From Flavobacterium sp. CG_23.5 (GTDB lineage: Bacteria > Bacteroidota > Bacteroidia > Flavobacteriales > Flavobacteriaceae), in the NCBI RefSeq assembly GCF_017875765.1, contig NZ_JAGGNA010000001.1:1557501-1621500 (forward strand): DNA of 64,000 nucleotides. Direction: 5' to 3'. Of this stretch, positions 38,550 through 49,300 are shown piece after piece (position 1 is the stretch's first letter; the number at the start of each line of letters is the position of its first letter). A program made the position numbers and the translations under genes. A model generated the notes under the pieces. It was not told the DNA's origin and did not search any database. It was given only the letters and a program-made list of their open reading frames with translations.

Positions 38550-39398
38550 GTAGGTATGCTAAGCGGCTATTATTGGGTATAATCTTTATTTTTTTAATTT
38601 GTGGTATAGAAAGTTGACAAATATAACAATTTTGGCTATGAATCTATATAAGTAGCGCACTAAGTGTATTCTTTTTGTTTTTGAGGGGCAATCAGTATAC
38701 AAAACCCTATTTTTCTGACAGATAAAAAAGAACACAACGCTTCCTCCGGTAAAAACGGGACCGTACTATTTATTATTAACCCGTGGGATGTAATTCATTC
38801 TTGATCTTTTTTTAAAACATAGAAACATAGTTTTTTTTTTTGGATTTTGAAAGTCGTTTCACTTTATTTAAGAAAACATAGCTAGGTAAAACCAATAATT
38901 GGGCTATTGACATTTTTTCTATGTTTCTATATGGTTAAATTTTATGTTTAGCTATTCAATGTCTTTTCTGTATAATTGCAGCCAACTGGTTATTATTATT
39001 TAGTTGATAGCAAAACAAAAAAGTCCACAGCTTTAAAGGATATTAATAGGTTAGCACAGATTGATCTTATTACAGTCGATGTTTATCCGTTGAATCCGTG
39101 TTAGCTGTGTGCCATTTTATATTGCTTTTTTATAAAAAAATTCTGCCTCGAACTGACGGTACCGAGAGACATCGCATTCGAAAATTCAAATGGTTCTATA
39201 AAAGGATATTTCCAAATTTTCGTCTCCCTTTAGTCTTGAAGCTTCGGGAGGAATAAAACGAGAATTCCCTTTGAATACCTTCTCAAAAACACCTATTCAA
39301 TTCCCGAATTGCACACTATACTTTTAGCAAATAAAAATTACATTATATAGTTTTGTTCCTCTTTCCACAGGATACGCTACTTCAATTTCTATAATGAC
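38550..39398. other. Divergent intergenic region between wzm and the PAS-AraC gene
   Basis: 849 bp without a supportable gene. From left: a candidate minus-strand -7 box at 38618-38625; a copy of a dispersed repeat (GGTTATTATTATTTAGTTGATAG then CACAGATTGAT) at about 38988-39120, related to repeats flanking hipBST; a CTCCCTTTAG/GAAGCTTCGGGAG element at about 39218-39275 similar to positions 25-132; and AATTCCCGAATT at 39299-39310, followed by ACACTATA. A plus-strand TAGTTTTG at about 39345-39352 resembles a -7 box for the regulator gene. Confidence 0.5.
39299..39310. promoter_or_regulatory. AATTC-CC-GAATT inverted repeat upstream of PAS-AraC regulator
   Basis: Twelve-base inverted repeat AATTCCCGAATT, followed by GCACACTATAC. 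The same half-sites recur at 50893, 51394, 51415, 53355 and 53377 next to other accessory regulators. Candidate binding site; the protein that binds it is unknown. Confidence 0.35.
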
Positions 39399-40313
39399 AT
39401 GAACAATCAGTCAGTCCAACAAAAAGTAAAAAACATATATCAGATGCTGTTCGAAATGGCATCTGGCAACTTCATATTCAGGATGCATAGAGATCCTGAG
39501 AATAATCAATTGGATGAAGTGGCAGTCATGCTCAATACTACTGCCGAAAAAATGGAGTTGTTAATCTCAAAGTTGGGTTATATAAATCCACCGTACAAAC
39601 AACAAAGCTCAGTTCAAGCTACAATTATTCTAGACAGAACATTTACAATCGAGAACTTCAGCGAAGAAGTCCCTTCAATTTTAGGATACAAGCCGGAAAA
39701 ACTTCTCAAATTAGGTTTTCACGAAATACTTGCCAAACAATCCTTACCATCATGGGAAGCCATTACGGCTGAAGCACCATCCGACAAAGAGGTACACACA
39801 GCCGTTCAATTATTATTCATTACGCCAACTCAACACTTCGTTCCCTCCTATTGTACCTTTTCTAGGCAATTATATAACAATACGATTATTGTCAGTTTAA
39901 TTACGACCATTCTTCAGGACATCCTGCCAGAAACAACCAACATAGACCAGCACCTATCAGACGCAGTACTTATTCAAAATGTATATGATTACATTTTGAA
40001 CCATTTAGAGGATCCATTACCAAGTACAAAGGAATTGTCAAAAATATTCATTGTAAATGAATTCAAATTAAAAGATAGTTTTAGGCATTTCTTTAACACC
40101 AGCATATATCAGTTTTACATGGACGAGAGACTAAAACGAGCACAAATTTTAATCCTGCAAACTAGCATCACTTTAAAAGAAATCGCTTTTATTATTGGAT
40201 TTAATGACTACACCAACTTCTACAAGGCTTTTAAAAAGCGATTCAATTATTCCCCAAGCGACTTAAAACGTAATAATAATAATAATAATAATAACTCCGA
40301 AAACAAATACTAA
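39399..40313 (+). CDS. PAS-domain AraC-family transcriptional regulator
   Basis: A 304-aa cytoplasmic regulator. Residues 10-60 (MLFEMASGNFIFRMHRDPEN) resemble a soluble HAMP-like segment. Residues about 70-185 look like a PAS sensor (FTIENFSEEVPSILGYKPEK). Residues about 200-290 are an AraC-type double helix-turn-helix, with LKEIAFIIGFNDYTNFYKAF and YSPSDLKR as the family signature. The C-terminus ends in eight Asn encoded by an (AAT)n tract (about 40272-40295) prone to length change. It precedes the MauE-like gene by about 100 bp on the same strand and may control that unit. Confidence 0.88.
   Translation: MNNQSVQQKVKNIYQMLFEMASGNFIFRMHRDPENNQLDEVAVMLNTTAEKMELLISKLGYINPPYKQQSSVQATIILDRTFTIENFSEEVPSILGYKPEKLLKLGFHEILAKQSLPSWEAITAEAPSDKEVHTAVQLLFITPTQHFVPSYCTFSRQLYNNTIIVSLITTILQDILPETTNIDQHLSDAVLIQNVYDYILNHLEDPLPSTKELSKIFIVNEFKLKDSFRHFFNTSIYQFYMDERLKRAQILILQTSITLKEIAFIIGFNDYTNFYKAFKKRFNYSPSDLKRNNNNNNNNSENKY
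40272..40295 (+). repeat. (AAT)n microsatellite inside the AraC regulator gene
   Basis: Eight AAT-type codons in a row encode a poly-Asn tail just before the stop codon. The same trinucleotide occurs as (ATT)n in non-coding repeats near 59621, 61700 and 61920. Slippage would change tail length by whole codons without shifting frame. Confidence 0.8.
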
Positions 40314-40409
40314 TAATAATACAATTTAGTATTTGCATACTGATATTCCCAAATTACCATTTTACAAGATTTTCATTTACAGAACTTTACTAAATCAAAA
40401 GCACTAAAA

Positions 40410-41906
40410 ATGAAAGTCACGAACAACATCAGAAAAAACTACATCGACATTATAAGCTACTTGTTTATTATCCTCTTCTCCTATGCTTCGTTTAGTAAAT
40501 TATTAGATTATGAAAGTTTCACCATACAAATTGGGCAATCACCGTTGATAAGTGCTTTTGCCGGTTGGGTTTCTTGGTCTATTCCTTCACTAGAACTATT
40601 AATCGCAGCTCTGCTGATGTTTAAGAATACTAAACTCCCTGCCTTGGTCGCTTCTTTCACCCTAATGGTGATGTTCTCTGCCTATATCTTCATCATACTG
40701 CACTACAGTGAATTTGTGCCTTGCTCCTGTGGTGGGATACTTGAAAAAATGACTTGGAACCAACATCTAACATTCAATCTTATCTTTTGCCTTCTAGCTG
40801 CTTTTGCAATCGTATCATCTATGCAGTTACGTCAACAAAACAAAGCGTGGAAACCACGATGTGGACTGGTTCTTATCGCAACAAGCCTTTTTGCAGTTGG
40901 TATAGTGCTTGTATTATTTCTAAAATCAGAACAGATTATCCATCAGGAAAACAACTTTGTTCGCCGATATCCGCCACATCTTTATAGTAAACTAGCGCAG
41001 TTAAATTTAAAATATGATGGCAACTACTTTGCAGGAATCGCAAATGAGGTTGTGTATTTAGGTAACTACGCATCACCCCTATCCATAGTGGCTATAGACA
41101 AGAATCTGAAAGTCGTAGGCAATTATCGAATTGACCTGAATAATTATGACCTGCCATACAGAGCCGCACTGGTTCGTATAAGGCCACCCTATTTTTACCT
41201 GACAGACGGCACGGTTCCCTGTATTTTCAGAGGCAAAATAGCCGACTGGAAAGCAAAGCAAATACCAGATACTAAAACATATTTTTCAGCATTTGAACCT
41301 ATCGATGCGTCGGCAGCAGTCTTTCGCGGCAAAAGCCCTAAAACCGGTGAGAGCATTCTCGGGGCTATGTTGTTTTCAAATAACAAAACTAAAGTACTAT
41401 GGGGTAACGGACTCCTTCAAAAACAAATAGACGGAATCTTTGATTGTGATGGTATGTTACGGTACAACTCCGAAAATCAAAAACTTATTTATACCTACTA
41501 TTATCGCAATCAATTTATAGTAGCTGATAAAAACATGAAAGACCTCTATCGAGGCAACACAATTGACACAACCAGTTTTGCCAAAATTAAAGTGGCAACA
41601 CTAAGTAATGGCGACCGAAAAATGGCGGAACCTCCGCTAATGGTCAATAAGTTAAGTAGTACGTCAGGCAACCAGTTATTTGTCAATTCAAATCTCCGTG
41701 GTCGATTTGAATCACTGACACTATGGAAACAAACTTCAGTAATTGATGTATATGACCTAAAAAATAATGTGTACGATTATAGCTTCTATGTATATCATCT
41801 CAATGAAAAAAAGCCGCAAGCAATGTATGCTGTAAAAAATCGAATTTACTTCTTATTTGAAAAAACACTGGTAGTATATCAAATCGATAAATCAGTCAGA
41901 AGATAA
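40410..41906 (+). CDS. MauE/DoxX-like membrane protein with extra-cytoplasmic domain
   Basis: A 498-aa protein. The first about 175 residues form five TM helices (about 12-30, 46-70, 76-98, 118-138, 151-171) like the MauE/DoxX redox-associated family. A CSC motif (Cys105, Cys107 in VPCSCGG) lies at the membrane edge between helices 3 and 4, as in MauE-type thiol proteins. The remaining about 320 residues are beta-rich with repeated strands (NEVVYLGNYASPLSIVAIDK, PYFYLTDGTVPCIFRGKI) and may be a propeller-like outside domain. The following gene makes a four-Cys secreted peptide, so a role in its disulfide chemistry is plausible inference. Confidence 0.75.
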   Translation: MKVTNNIRKNYIDIISYLFIILFSYASFSKLLDYESFTIQIGQSPLISAFAGWVSWSIPSLELLIAALLMFKNTKLPALVASFTLMVMFSAYIFIILHYSEFVPCSCGGILEKMTWNQHLTFNLIFCLLAAFAIVSSMQLRQQNKAWKPRCGLVLIATSLFAVGIVLVLFLKSEQIIHQENNFVRRYPPHLYSKLAQLNLKYDGNYFAGIANEVVYLGNYASPLSIVAIDKNLKVVGNYRIDLNNYDLPYRAALVRIRPPYFYLTDGTVPCIFRGKIADWKAKQIPDTKTYFSAFEPIDASAAVFRGKSPKTGESILGAMLFSNNKTKVLWGNGLLQKQIDGIFDCDGMLRYNSENQKLIYTYYYRNQFIVADKNMKDLYRGNTIDTTSFAKIKVATLSNGDRKMAEPPLMVNKLSSTSGNQLFVNSNLRGRFESLTLWKQTSVIDVYDLKNNVYDYSFYVYHLNEKKPQAMYAVKNRIYFLFEKTLVVYQIDKSVRR

Positions 41907-41996
41907 TATAAAGAAATACCCTTTCGGGTATCAGGAATCAGATCGAACACCTGTAGAAAAAAGTAGATCAAAAAAATAACTTTAAATTTTAACATT

Positions 41997-42275
41997 ATGA
42001 AAAATGTAAAATTGTTTTTGTCAGCAGCGTTATTTATCGTTGCGGCAGCCGGAGCGTTCGCAACCACTGCCTCTAAAAAAGCTGTAACCAAATCTGGTGT
42101 GCTAAGCACTTTTCCAGGTTACATCAAGCAGGGTCCTAACTGTGTGCTTAAAAACAACTGCACGGATGTACCTAATGCGGTATTGTGTACGGAAACCCAA
42201 ACGGGCGGGGCACAAGTTTTTGGAATAACTGATGCTACACACTGTGCGGTACAGTTATGGAGACTACCTAACTAA
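41997..42275 (+). CDS. Small secreted four-cysteine peptide (DUF6520-like)
   Basis: A 92-aa preprotein. The signal peptide is MKNVKLFLSAALFIVAAAGA with cleavage likely after AFA (residue 22). The mature part of about 70 aa has Cys49, Cys55, Cys64 and Cys83 and ends QLWRLPN. The overall pattern (Lys-rich start, AGAFAT cleavage region, short Cys-bearing mature peptide) matches the small DUF6520-type proteins common in Flavobacteriia, often beside MauE-like genes. Function unknown. It lies 90 bp after the MauE-like gene and is followed by a strong terminator. Confidence 0.75.
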   Translation: MKNVKLFLSAALFIVAAAGAFATTASKKAVTKSGVLSTFPGYIKQGPNCVLKNNCTDVPNAVLCTETQTGGAQVFGITDATHCAVQLWRLPN

Positions 42276-42291
42276 ACAGTTAAGCAGTCAA

Positions 42292-42324
42292 AAAAAGCAG
42301 TTCCTAACCCAGGAACTGCTTTTT
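42292..42324. terminator. Bidirectional intrinsic terminator
   Basis: Perfect 14-bp stem AAAAAGCAGTTCCT / AGGAACTGCTTTTT with a five-base loop AACCC, having A-run on one side and T-run on the other. It lies between the convergent peptide gene and the S9 peptidase gene and can end transcription from both. Confidence 0.9.
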
Positions 42325-42340
42325 CATTAATAATAAATTA

Positions 42341-44977
42341 CTATTGCATACCCTTCATAATCCAATCTGGAGCCGTGGCATCTTTTAGATAAGTGGAAAG
42401 CCATTTCTCATACCGCTGTGTAAAATCTTTCTGACTCTCAAATTGACTTAAAACATGATCATTTTTAGGATATATAAGCATGATGTGCTTTTTCCCTAAT
42501 CGTCGCAACGCATTATAAAATTCAATACTTTGGTAATAAGGCACTTGTTGATCTTCCGCTCCGCTCCAAGTCAACATAGGAGCTTTAATATTTTGTGCAT
42601 GCATTACCGGTGAATTTCTTAAATACCCTTCCGTATATTCATACAGCGACTTTTCCAAACGCCATTGATCATTCTCATAGCGCCATATTTCAGGTCTACC
42701 AGTATTCCTGCCATTCAAAAGATAATGGCTTACCAAATCAGATATTCCGGCACCCGCTATAACAGTGGCAAAAATATCGGTTTGAGTAGCAATAAAGTCC
42801 GCTTCATAGCCCCCAAAAGAATGACCGTGCAAACCTATTTTATTAGGTAATACTAAATCCATGGCAATGACTGCTTTGGTAGCCGAAACAACACAATCAG
42901 TAGCACTGATTCCTACATCACCCATTTCAAAAGATATATCGGGATGCAGCACGAAATAACCTTGAGAATTCAGATTACTTGTATTGATACCGTAGGTATT
43001 ATACAAAGTGGGGTTCACATAAGTGTGCAAATGTTGACTCAGTTTTTCGTAAATATAAACGACCATAGGATATTTTTTTGCTGGGTCATAGTTAGCCGGA
43101 TAATATAAAGCACCTTGAAGTTTCTTGTTTTTTGAATTGGTATAACTAATAAGTTGTGATTTGCCCCAATGATAGTTTTCTTGTTGTGGATTACTATTTA
43201 CAACCAACTTCGGAAATGGTATTGCTTCTACTAATGCCATGATAGTAGGTGGCACATTAAAGTCTTGCATTGTATAGTATAATGTTTTAGTGGTATTAGT
43301 GTAACCAAGCTGAGTAATATTCTTTGCTTCAAATACTAACGCCTTCTCCGTCATATCCCAATGATAATATCCCGATTGTTTGGTAAACTTTCCAAATGCC
43401 TTAAGATACAAACCCTTTTCCAAATCAAGTAGTGCAAAAGTAAACCCATCAAAATTCATAAGCCGGTCTATTTGCCCTAAAGGATAGGAAAGGCGAAATA
43501 CAATTTGCTGCTCTCTGCCTTTGGTAAGTCGTTTTGTTTTCAAGTCTTTCAGATTGATTGACCATAAATCATATTCGTCATAAATGATTACTGACGCATC
43601 ATCAGCTGTCCAACCGGCAATACCATATGCAGGCTTTACTCCTGCTCTGTCATACGATGCATCATAAATCATTGGCACCATGCCGGCACTAATGTTTATA
43701 TGTTTTCCTGTAGCGATCTCATAAACCCACCAGTGTTTATCGCTGCGATAGGCAACATACTTACCACTATAAGAGGGTGTGATTTCACCTAAGTCACAGA
43801 CTAGATTTTCCAAAAAGAGGGTTTGTTTACCGGTATTCAAATTGGTTAAATACCAATCGGTGGTATTCAAATAATCAAACTGGGGTTTTTCTCCCATAGG
43901 ATTATGAGTAATAGCGTACTCCTGGTCACCGTTAAGCATTAGCTTAGGCTGCTCATTCGTAGTTAACTGCAAAAAGCGTCCATTATCCGGCCACCAAACG
44001 GCACATTTCGATGTTTTATCAAAGCGTCCCGTTATTTGCGCTTGGGGATAAGTCCAGACATCATTGCCATTCCATACCTGTACTTGTGGTTTTTCAGTAC
44101 CCGTGCTGCCTTCCGTAATGTAAAAAAACACCCGTTGACCATCATCAGAAATCCTAAAATGGGTCCAAATCGGAGATTCAATTGTGCTGGTTTTTGGAAT
44201 AGTTGGCAGGAGATTAGCATCAAAACTATATAATTTATTTTCTGATAGGCGATACAAATATAAGTTCTTGCCATGACGAAAATCAAGCGTATCTTTGTAG
44301 TTTTTCACAAAAGCAAAAGAGGCTCCTTTTCCTTGCCACACGATATTTTCAAACGTCGCTGCTCCATCTGTAGCTAGTTTTTTAAAATCACCTTTACCCG
44401 CAAAGGAATAATAATGTAGCGACGACTCCTCTCCGGTTACAGTATAAACCATACTGCTGCCTGCCGGATTAAGTACAAATCCACTTACTCCGTTGAATTC
44501 GTCTTTAGCACTCCCAGCAGGGCTCCCAATAGTAAGTTGATTCGAATCATTCAAATAAATTAATGTTGCCCCATCATTCGAAAAAGCATATTGTGTTACC
44601 CCTTTTATTTGTCGGGTCAAACCGGTTTTAAGGTTCACTACCGTAAGTACTTTTTCAGGCAGCATACAGGCAAACCAACTATCTTTAGCAAATTTACCAT
44701 CATACCCTTTCGCAAAAGCATGGGTTTTTGTAGCCTCTTTATTCCTTACCGCGAGCGTATCACTCCCACTCTCATAAGCAAAGTGATAACTCACCCAATC
44801 GCCTTTGGCAGAGACTGCTTGCATTTCCATAGTACTCCACAAATGGTAATCCTGTTCAGTAAGATTCTTTTTGGGCGTAACCTGCCCCAATACAGAGCAG
44901 GAAAAAAAGACAATACCTAAAATAAATAGATGCACTAAAGCTGTATAAAACCTATTGTTGTAAAATAATGTTCTCAT
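42341..44977 (-). CDS. Secreted S9-family (prolyl oligopeptidase-like) serine peptidase
   Basis: An 878-aa exported peptidase. N-terminal hydrophobic signal (LFILGIVFFSCSVLGQ) is followed by a long beta-propeller-type region (about 60-600) and a C-terminal alpha/beta-hydrolase domain. The nucleophile is Ser720 in HGHSFGGYE. Asp809 (SGAEDQQVP) and His841 (KNDHV) complete the expected triad. It begins 2 bp after the SusD gene, so it is the third gene of a SusC-SusD-peptidase operon and probably cuts peptides captured by that outer-membrane complex. Confidence 0.9.
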   Translation of the reverse strand: MRTLFYNNRFYTALVHLFILGIVFFSCSVLGQVTPKKNLTEQDYHLWSTMEMQAVSAKGDWVSYHFAYESGSDTLAVRNKEATKTHAFAKGYDGKFAKDSWFACMLPEKVLTVVNLKTGLTRQIKGVTQYAFSNDGATLIYLNDSNQLTIGSPAGSAKDEFNGVSGFVLNPAGSSMVYTVTGEESSLHYYSFAGKGDFKKLATDGAATFENIVWQGKGASFAFVKNYKDTLDFRHGKNLYLYRLSENKLYSFDANLLPTIPKTSTIESPIWTHFRISDDGQRVFFYITEGSTGTEKPQVQVWNGNDVWTYPQAQITGRFDKTSKCAVWWPDNGRFLQLTTNEQPKLMLNGDQEYAITHNPMGEKPQFDYLNTTDWYLTNLNTGKQTLFLENLVCDLGEITPSYSGKYVAYRSDKHWWVYEIATGKHINISAGMVPMIYDASYDRAGVKPAYGIAGWTADDASVIIYDEYDLWSINLKDLKTKRLTKGREQQIVFRLSYPLGQIDRLMNFDGFTFALLDLEKGLYLKAFGKFTKQSGYYHWDMTEKALVFEAKNITQLGYTNTTKTLYYTMQDFNVPPTIMALVEAIPFPKLVVNSNPQQENYHWGKSQLISYTNSKNKKLQGALYYPANYDPAKKYPMVVYIYEKLSQHLHTYVNPTLYNTYGINTSNLNSQGYFVLHPDISFEMGDVGISATDCVVSATKAVIAMDLVLPNKIGLHGHSFGGYEADFIATQTDIFATVIAGAGISDLVSHYLLNGRNTGRPEIWRYENDQWRLEKSLYEYTEGYLRNSPVMHAQNIKAPMLTWSGAEDQQVPYYQSIEFYNALRRLGKKHIMLIYPKNDHVLSQFESQKDFTQRYEKWLSTYLKDATAPDWIMKGMQ

Positions 44978-44979
44978 AA

Positions 44980-46377
44980 TTAATAACCCGCATTCTGCGG
45001 AGCAAGATTAGGGTTAATCAATAATTCCGACTGTGGTACAGGCCAAAGACTGTCAGTACTGTTCCATCCCGGTTTTAGAGGGGATAAAGCAGTATCTAAT
45101 TTTGCGGTACGTTGCAAATCAAAGAAGCGCATCCCGGTTTCAGTAAAAAATTCAAAGCGTCGTTCTTGGATTATCTCATCCACAACTTCCGTACTGGTCA
45201 GCGCGGTAGTGTTGCCAAGTCCCGCAGTAATGCGGACAAAATTCAAGTCTTCCTTAGCGCCGATCAAATCTCCTTGCTTGGCACGTGCTTCAGCTCGAAT
45301 CAAATATTGCTCAGCAAGTCGCAGCAGTACCGAATTTTCGGTCGTTGTTGTTGAACTATTATTTTGCTTGTATTTATAAGCGTGATACCAAGTAGTAGTA
45401 CCATCAGTAATAGGTCGAATCCAATGTTTTTTTCGTTGGTCTCCAACTTCAAAAGAATCATACAGTTCTGTACGTAATGCTACAGTTGGAGGTGGTCCTG
45501 CAGTAAAAATAAATAAACCGCCTTCCTGAGTATTGGCATAACCACCGCCAGAAGCAAATTGCCAAATAGTACTGCTGCACGATTTTAAAAATATTTTATC
45601 CAAATCCGTTTCCCATACATACAATCCATCTTCATTTAATACAGCCGAGGCAGCATTAGAAGCTTGTGCCCATTGTCCAGTATACAAATGCATTCGGGCA
45701 AGCAGTGCAGTAGCTGCCCACTTATTAGGTCTGACCCTATCAGTACTTACATAGTTTTCAGGCAATAAGACTGCAGCCTGTTCCAAATCAGTTATGCATT
45801 GTCCATAAACTGCTGTTGCTTGCAAACGGTGCACAATACTGTTTTGCTGATAGTCTGTGCTGGTGATATACGGACATGCTCCATAAACACCCGCCAAATA
45901 CGAGTGTAGCAACGCACGAACAAAAAGTGCTTCACCTATAAGTGCATGCTTTTGTGTAGCAGTAAGTGCTGCCGAAGCGGTAACGCCCTCAATCACGGCA
46001 TTGGCAGCATATATTTGACTATAAGTGGTCGTCCACATTTCCTGAACAAAACCATTAGTAACGGTCAAAGCATTATTATAAAAAGGTTCTGCGGTATAGG
46101 CTCCTGTCTGATAGCATACTAATTCATCGGTATACTGCCCCAATAAATTCGATAGCCCTAAAGGTTTTCCAGTCAGTAGCCCGCTGTCTCTCATTTTAGC
46201 GTATATGTCTTTCATCGCTGCGGTAGCAGTAGTATTATTTTCAAAAACTGTTTTACCGATCAATTGGGAATTAGGCTGCGCTACATCCACAAAATCATTG
46301 CAGGAGAAAGCAATACCTAACAATAGACAGGGAAAAGCACGACTAAAGCATCGGATAATAATAAGTATATTTTTCAT
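44980..46377 (-). CDS. SusD/RagB-family outer-membrane lipoprotein
   Basis: A 465-aa substrate-binding lipoprotein from Met 46377 (MKNILIII). The lipobox is LLLGIAFSC with Cys as the lipidated residue. Family segments include ALIGEALFVRALLHSYLAGV (TPR-like helix), PNKWAATALLARMHLYTGQW, LLRLAEQYLIRAEARAKQGD and the C-terminal RRFEFFTETGMRFFDLQR. It caps the TonB-dependent SusC pore encoded 10 bp upstream. The S9 peptidase downstream suggests oligopeptide rather than glycan substrates (inference). Confidence 0.93.
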   Translation of the reverse strand: MKNILIIIRCFSRAFPCLLLGIAFSCNDFVDVAQPNSQLIGKTVFENNTTATAAMKDIYAKMRDSGLLTGKPLGLSNLLGQYTDELVCYQTGAYTAEPFYNNALTVTNGFVQEMWTTTYSQIYAANAVIEGVTASAALTATQKHALIGEALFVRALLHSYLAGVYGACPYITSTDYQQNSIVHRLQATAVYGQCITDLEQAAVLLPENYVSTDRVRPNKWAATALLARMHLYTGQWAQASNAASAVLNEDGLYVWETDLDKIFLKSCSSTIWQFASGGGYANTQEGGLFIFTAGPPPTVALRTELYDSFEVGDQRKKHWIRPITDGTTTWYHAYKYKQNNSSTTTTENSVLLRLAEQYLIRAEARAKQGDLIGAKEDLNFVRITAGLGNTTALTSTEVVDEIIQERRFEFFTETGMRFFDLQRTAKLDTALSPLKPGWNSTDSLWPVPQSELLINPNLAPQNAGY

Positions 46378-46387
46378 GGTCTCTTTT

Positions 46388-49300
46388 TTAAAATTTATAT
46401 TCGGCTCCAAAACTGATAATGCGCATAGGAGGCAGATAATTAAAACTTCTGAACTCTGGATCGCCGTCTTTATAGCTGGTTAGCGTCAACAGATTTTGAG
46501 CCTGCAGGAATAGTCTACATTGCAAACCTATAGTAGTAGTGGGCACGTCATAAGAAACAGCAATATTTTTAAGGCGTACATAAGATGCATCACTCACTGC
46601 CACATCACTGTTAGCATAGCGTCCATATGCATTCACGGCATTACTGTTCAATCCTGTGGTGTAAATTTGGTTCGGTCCGCTATCGCCAGCCTGTTGCCAA
46701 CTGCCCAATATAGATGTGGGTTGATTGCCAAAAGCACCCGGAGCCGAATACGGTGAAGCCGCATTCCAATTAAGTTGCTTTACAAATTGGAAAAGAAAAT
46801 CCAATTGAAATCGTTTATACCGCAATTGATTTTGCAATCCCCCATAATATTCACGGCTGAAATCCCTAAACGTCTGTGCATCGTCAGCAAAAGATAAAAT
46901 CCCATCACCATTCACATCCTCAAATTCATAAACTCCTAACTGCGGATTAATACCGGTATAGTGATACAATTTCTGAATGTTGATAGATTCTCCAATAACA
47001 TATTGGTTTCGGTAAGTACTGGCTTCTAATCCCGGAAAAGCAATCAGCTTATTTTTAGGCACGGTGATATTGAAACTCGTAGTCCATCCAAAAGCATCCT
47101 TTTGAACGTTCACAGTGCGCAAGGTCAGTTCGAGTCCTGTATTTTGCACCGTAGCGGCAAGATTTGATTGCAGGGAGGTAAAACCGGTTGTGGCTGGCAA
47201 CGGCATTCCTATAAGTTGATTCGAGGAACGATTGCGGTACCAACTCGCAGTCGTAAAGATTCTATCCCCTAGAAAACCAAGTTCGATAGCAGCTTCCATT
47301 TTTCGGTTGCTCTCCCAACTGAAATTAGGATTAAACAATCGCATCGGTTGCAGTCCTACTGTTCCGTCATATACATTGCCTGAAGACTGGTAAGTATCAA
47401 GATATTGGTAATCACCTATCTGGTCATTTCCCGTCACACCATAACTACCACGTAGCTTTCCAAAACTCAGTAAGGACAAGTGTTCTTTAAGTAGGTTTGC
47501 TGATGAGAATAACCAGGCAGCACCTACCGCACCAAAATTGGCAAACTGCTTTCCGGGACCAAAACGACTCGAACCGTCACGACGACCGGTCAGGTTCACA
47601 AAATACATATCCTTCCACGACAGGTTTACTCGCCCGAAGAAAGCTTGGTAGCGATACACCGTTTCATCGTCATAGTAAGTTTTGCTGAAACTGGCAGAAG
47701 CCAGATTATAGAGTAAACTGTTGCTAGTAAAACCCGAACCATACTGTATCAATCTGTCACTTAGCTGATTTTGAAACGTCCCTCCAAAAAGCACATCAAT
47801 TTTACCGTGACCTAAATTGTGCTGCCAGTTCAATTGTGGTTCCACTATCCAAGAGCGTCGCCCCGTCGTAGTGAGAAATATAGCCGAATATTCAGGTCCT
47901 GCTTCATATACAGGGTCATAGATGGAAGAAGGATCAGTACGGCTTTCATGATGATGTAGGTCCGTAAAACCAAGGCTGGTTTTAGCTGTGAAATTATAAG
48001 GCAGTTGATAGGAGAATGTGCTGTTCGCTACTAGACTGTTGGTCTTGGCCAAAGCCTCGGCGTGAAGAGCTGCTAAAGGATTCTCCCAACTGCTGTTTTC
48101 CCAATTCAGGTTGCCTTCAGCATCATAAAGTGCAGGTGCATTAGGTGCAAGGTTCCGCGATATTCGGGTCAGGTCTGCTGCCGGTTGATCGTTGTGTTGC
48201 ACATCATAACTGCCAGAAAACACCACTTTAAAACGTTTATCTTCACTCTCGTGGTCTAAGCTCACATGCACGCCTCCTTTTTTATAATAAAAGTCACCGG
48301 GAAAAACCGTGCTTTGTGTATAGGTATTCCCGCTAACCAAAAAATGGGTCTGTGCCGAGCCCCCAGAAACAGCTGCTTGTAGTGTTTTAATTGTAGTAGT
48401 ACCACCAGTAAGTTCCTTTTGCCAATCGGTATACCTTGTAGAATCCCAAGTACCGTTAACATCATAAGCATTATAAGGGTAATCAGTAATCCCGTCATTG
48501 GCAAATGCCTGTTGGCGTATAGCACGATAATCCTCGGTATGTAGCAGATCAAGCATTCGGGTCACTTGACCTATTCCGGTACTGGCACTGGCTGTAAATT
48601 GACTTTTCCCCGCCTTCCCTTTTTTAGTGGTAATGAGCACCACTCCGTTAGCACCACGCGAACCATAAATAGCCGTAGCATCAGCATCTTTCAATATTTC
48701 TATACTTTCAATAGTGCTCGGATTGATACTGTTAAGCGGACTGGTTGCTGTCGGCAACGTCGAGGAAGTCTGTGCATCCCCTATCGCATCCGAGGCAAAA
48801 GGTACCCCGTCAATAATATACAACGGAGCATTTCCAGTACTTCGCAAACTGTTAAGTCCACGAATTCGAATATCAAAACCACCACCCGGCACACCTGTTG
48901 TTTGCACAACATCCACCCCGGCCATTCTGCCTTGCATAGTAGCAAGTACATTGGCCACAGGTTGTTTTTCAATATCTTTTGATGTGATTTTAGCGATGCT
49001 GCCGGTGCGTTCGCTTTCTTTTACGCTATAATATCCCGCATTAATTTTCACTTCCTGCAGTTGGGTGGCATCCTCTTGAAGACGTACATTAACGGTAGTA
49101 CGTCCCGCTATCGGAACAGTCAAGGTTTTATACCCTATAAAAGAAAAAATAAGAGTGTCCGTAGCATTAGCAGTGAGACTGTAGGTACCGTCATAATTGG
49201 TAACAGTAGTAGTCGATTTTCCCTTTAAGGATATAGTAACACCGGTCAATACACCCTGACTGTCAGTTACGATTCCAGTAATATTTTGCTGTTGAGGAAT

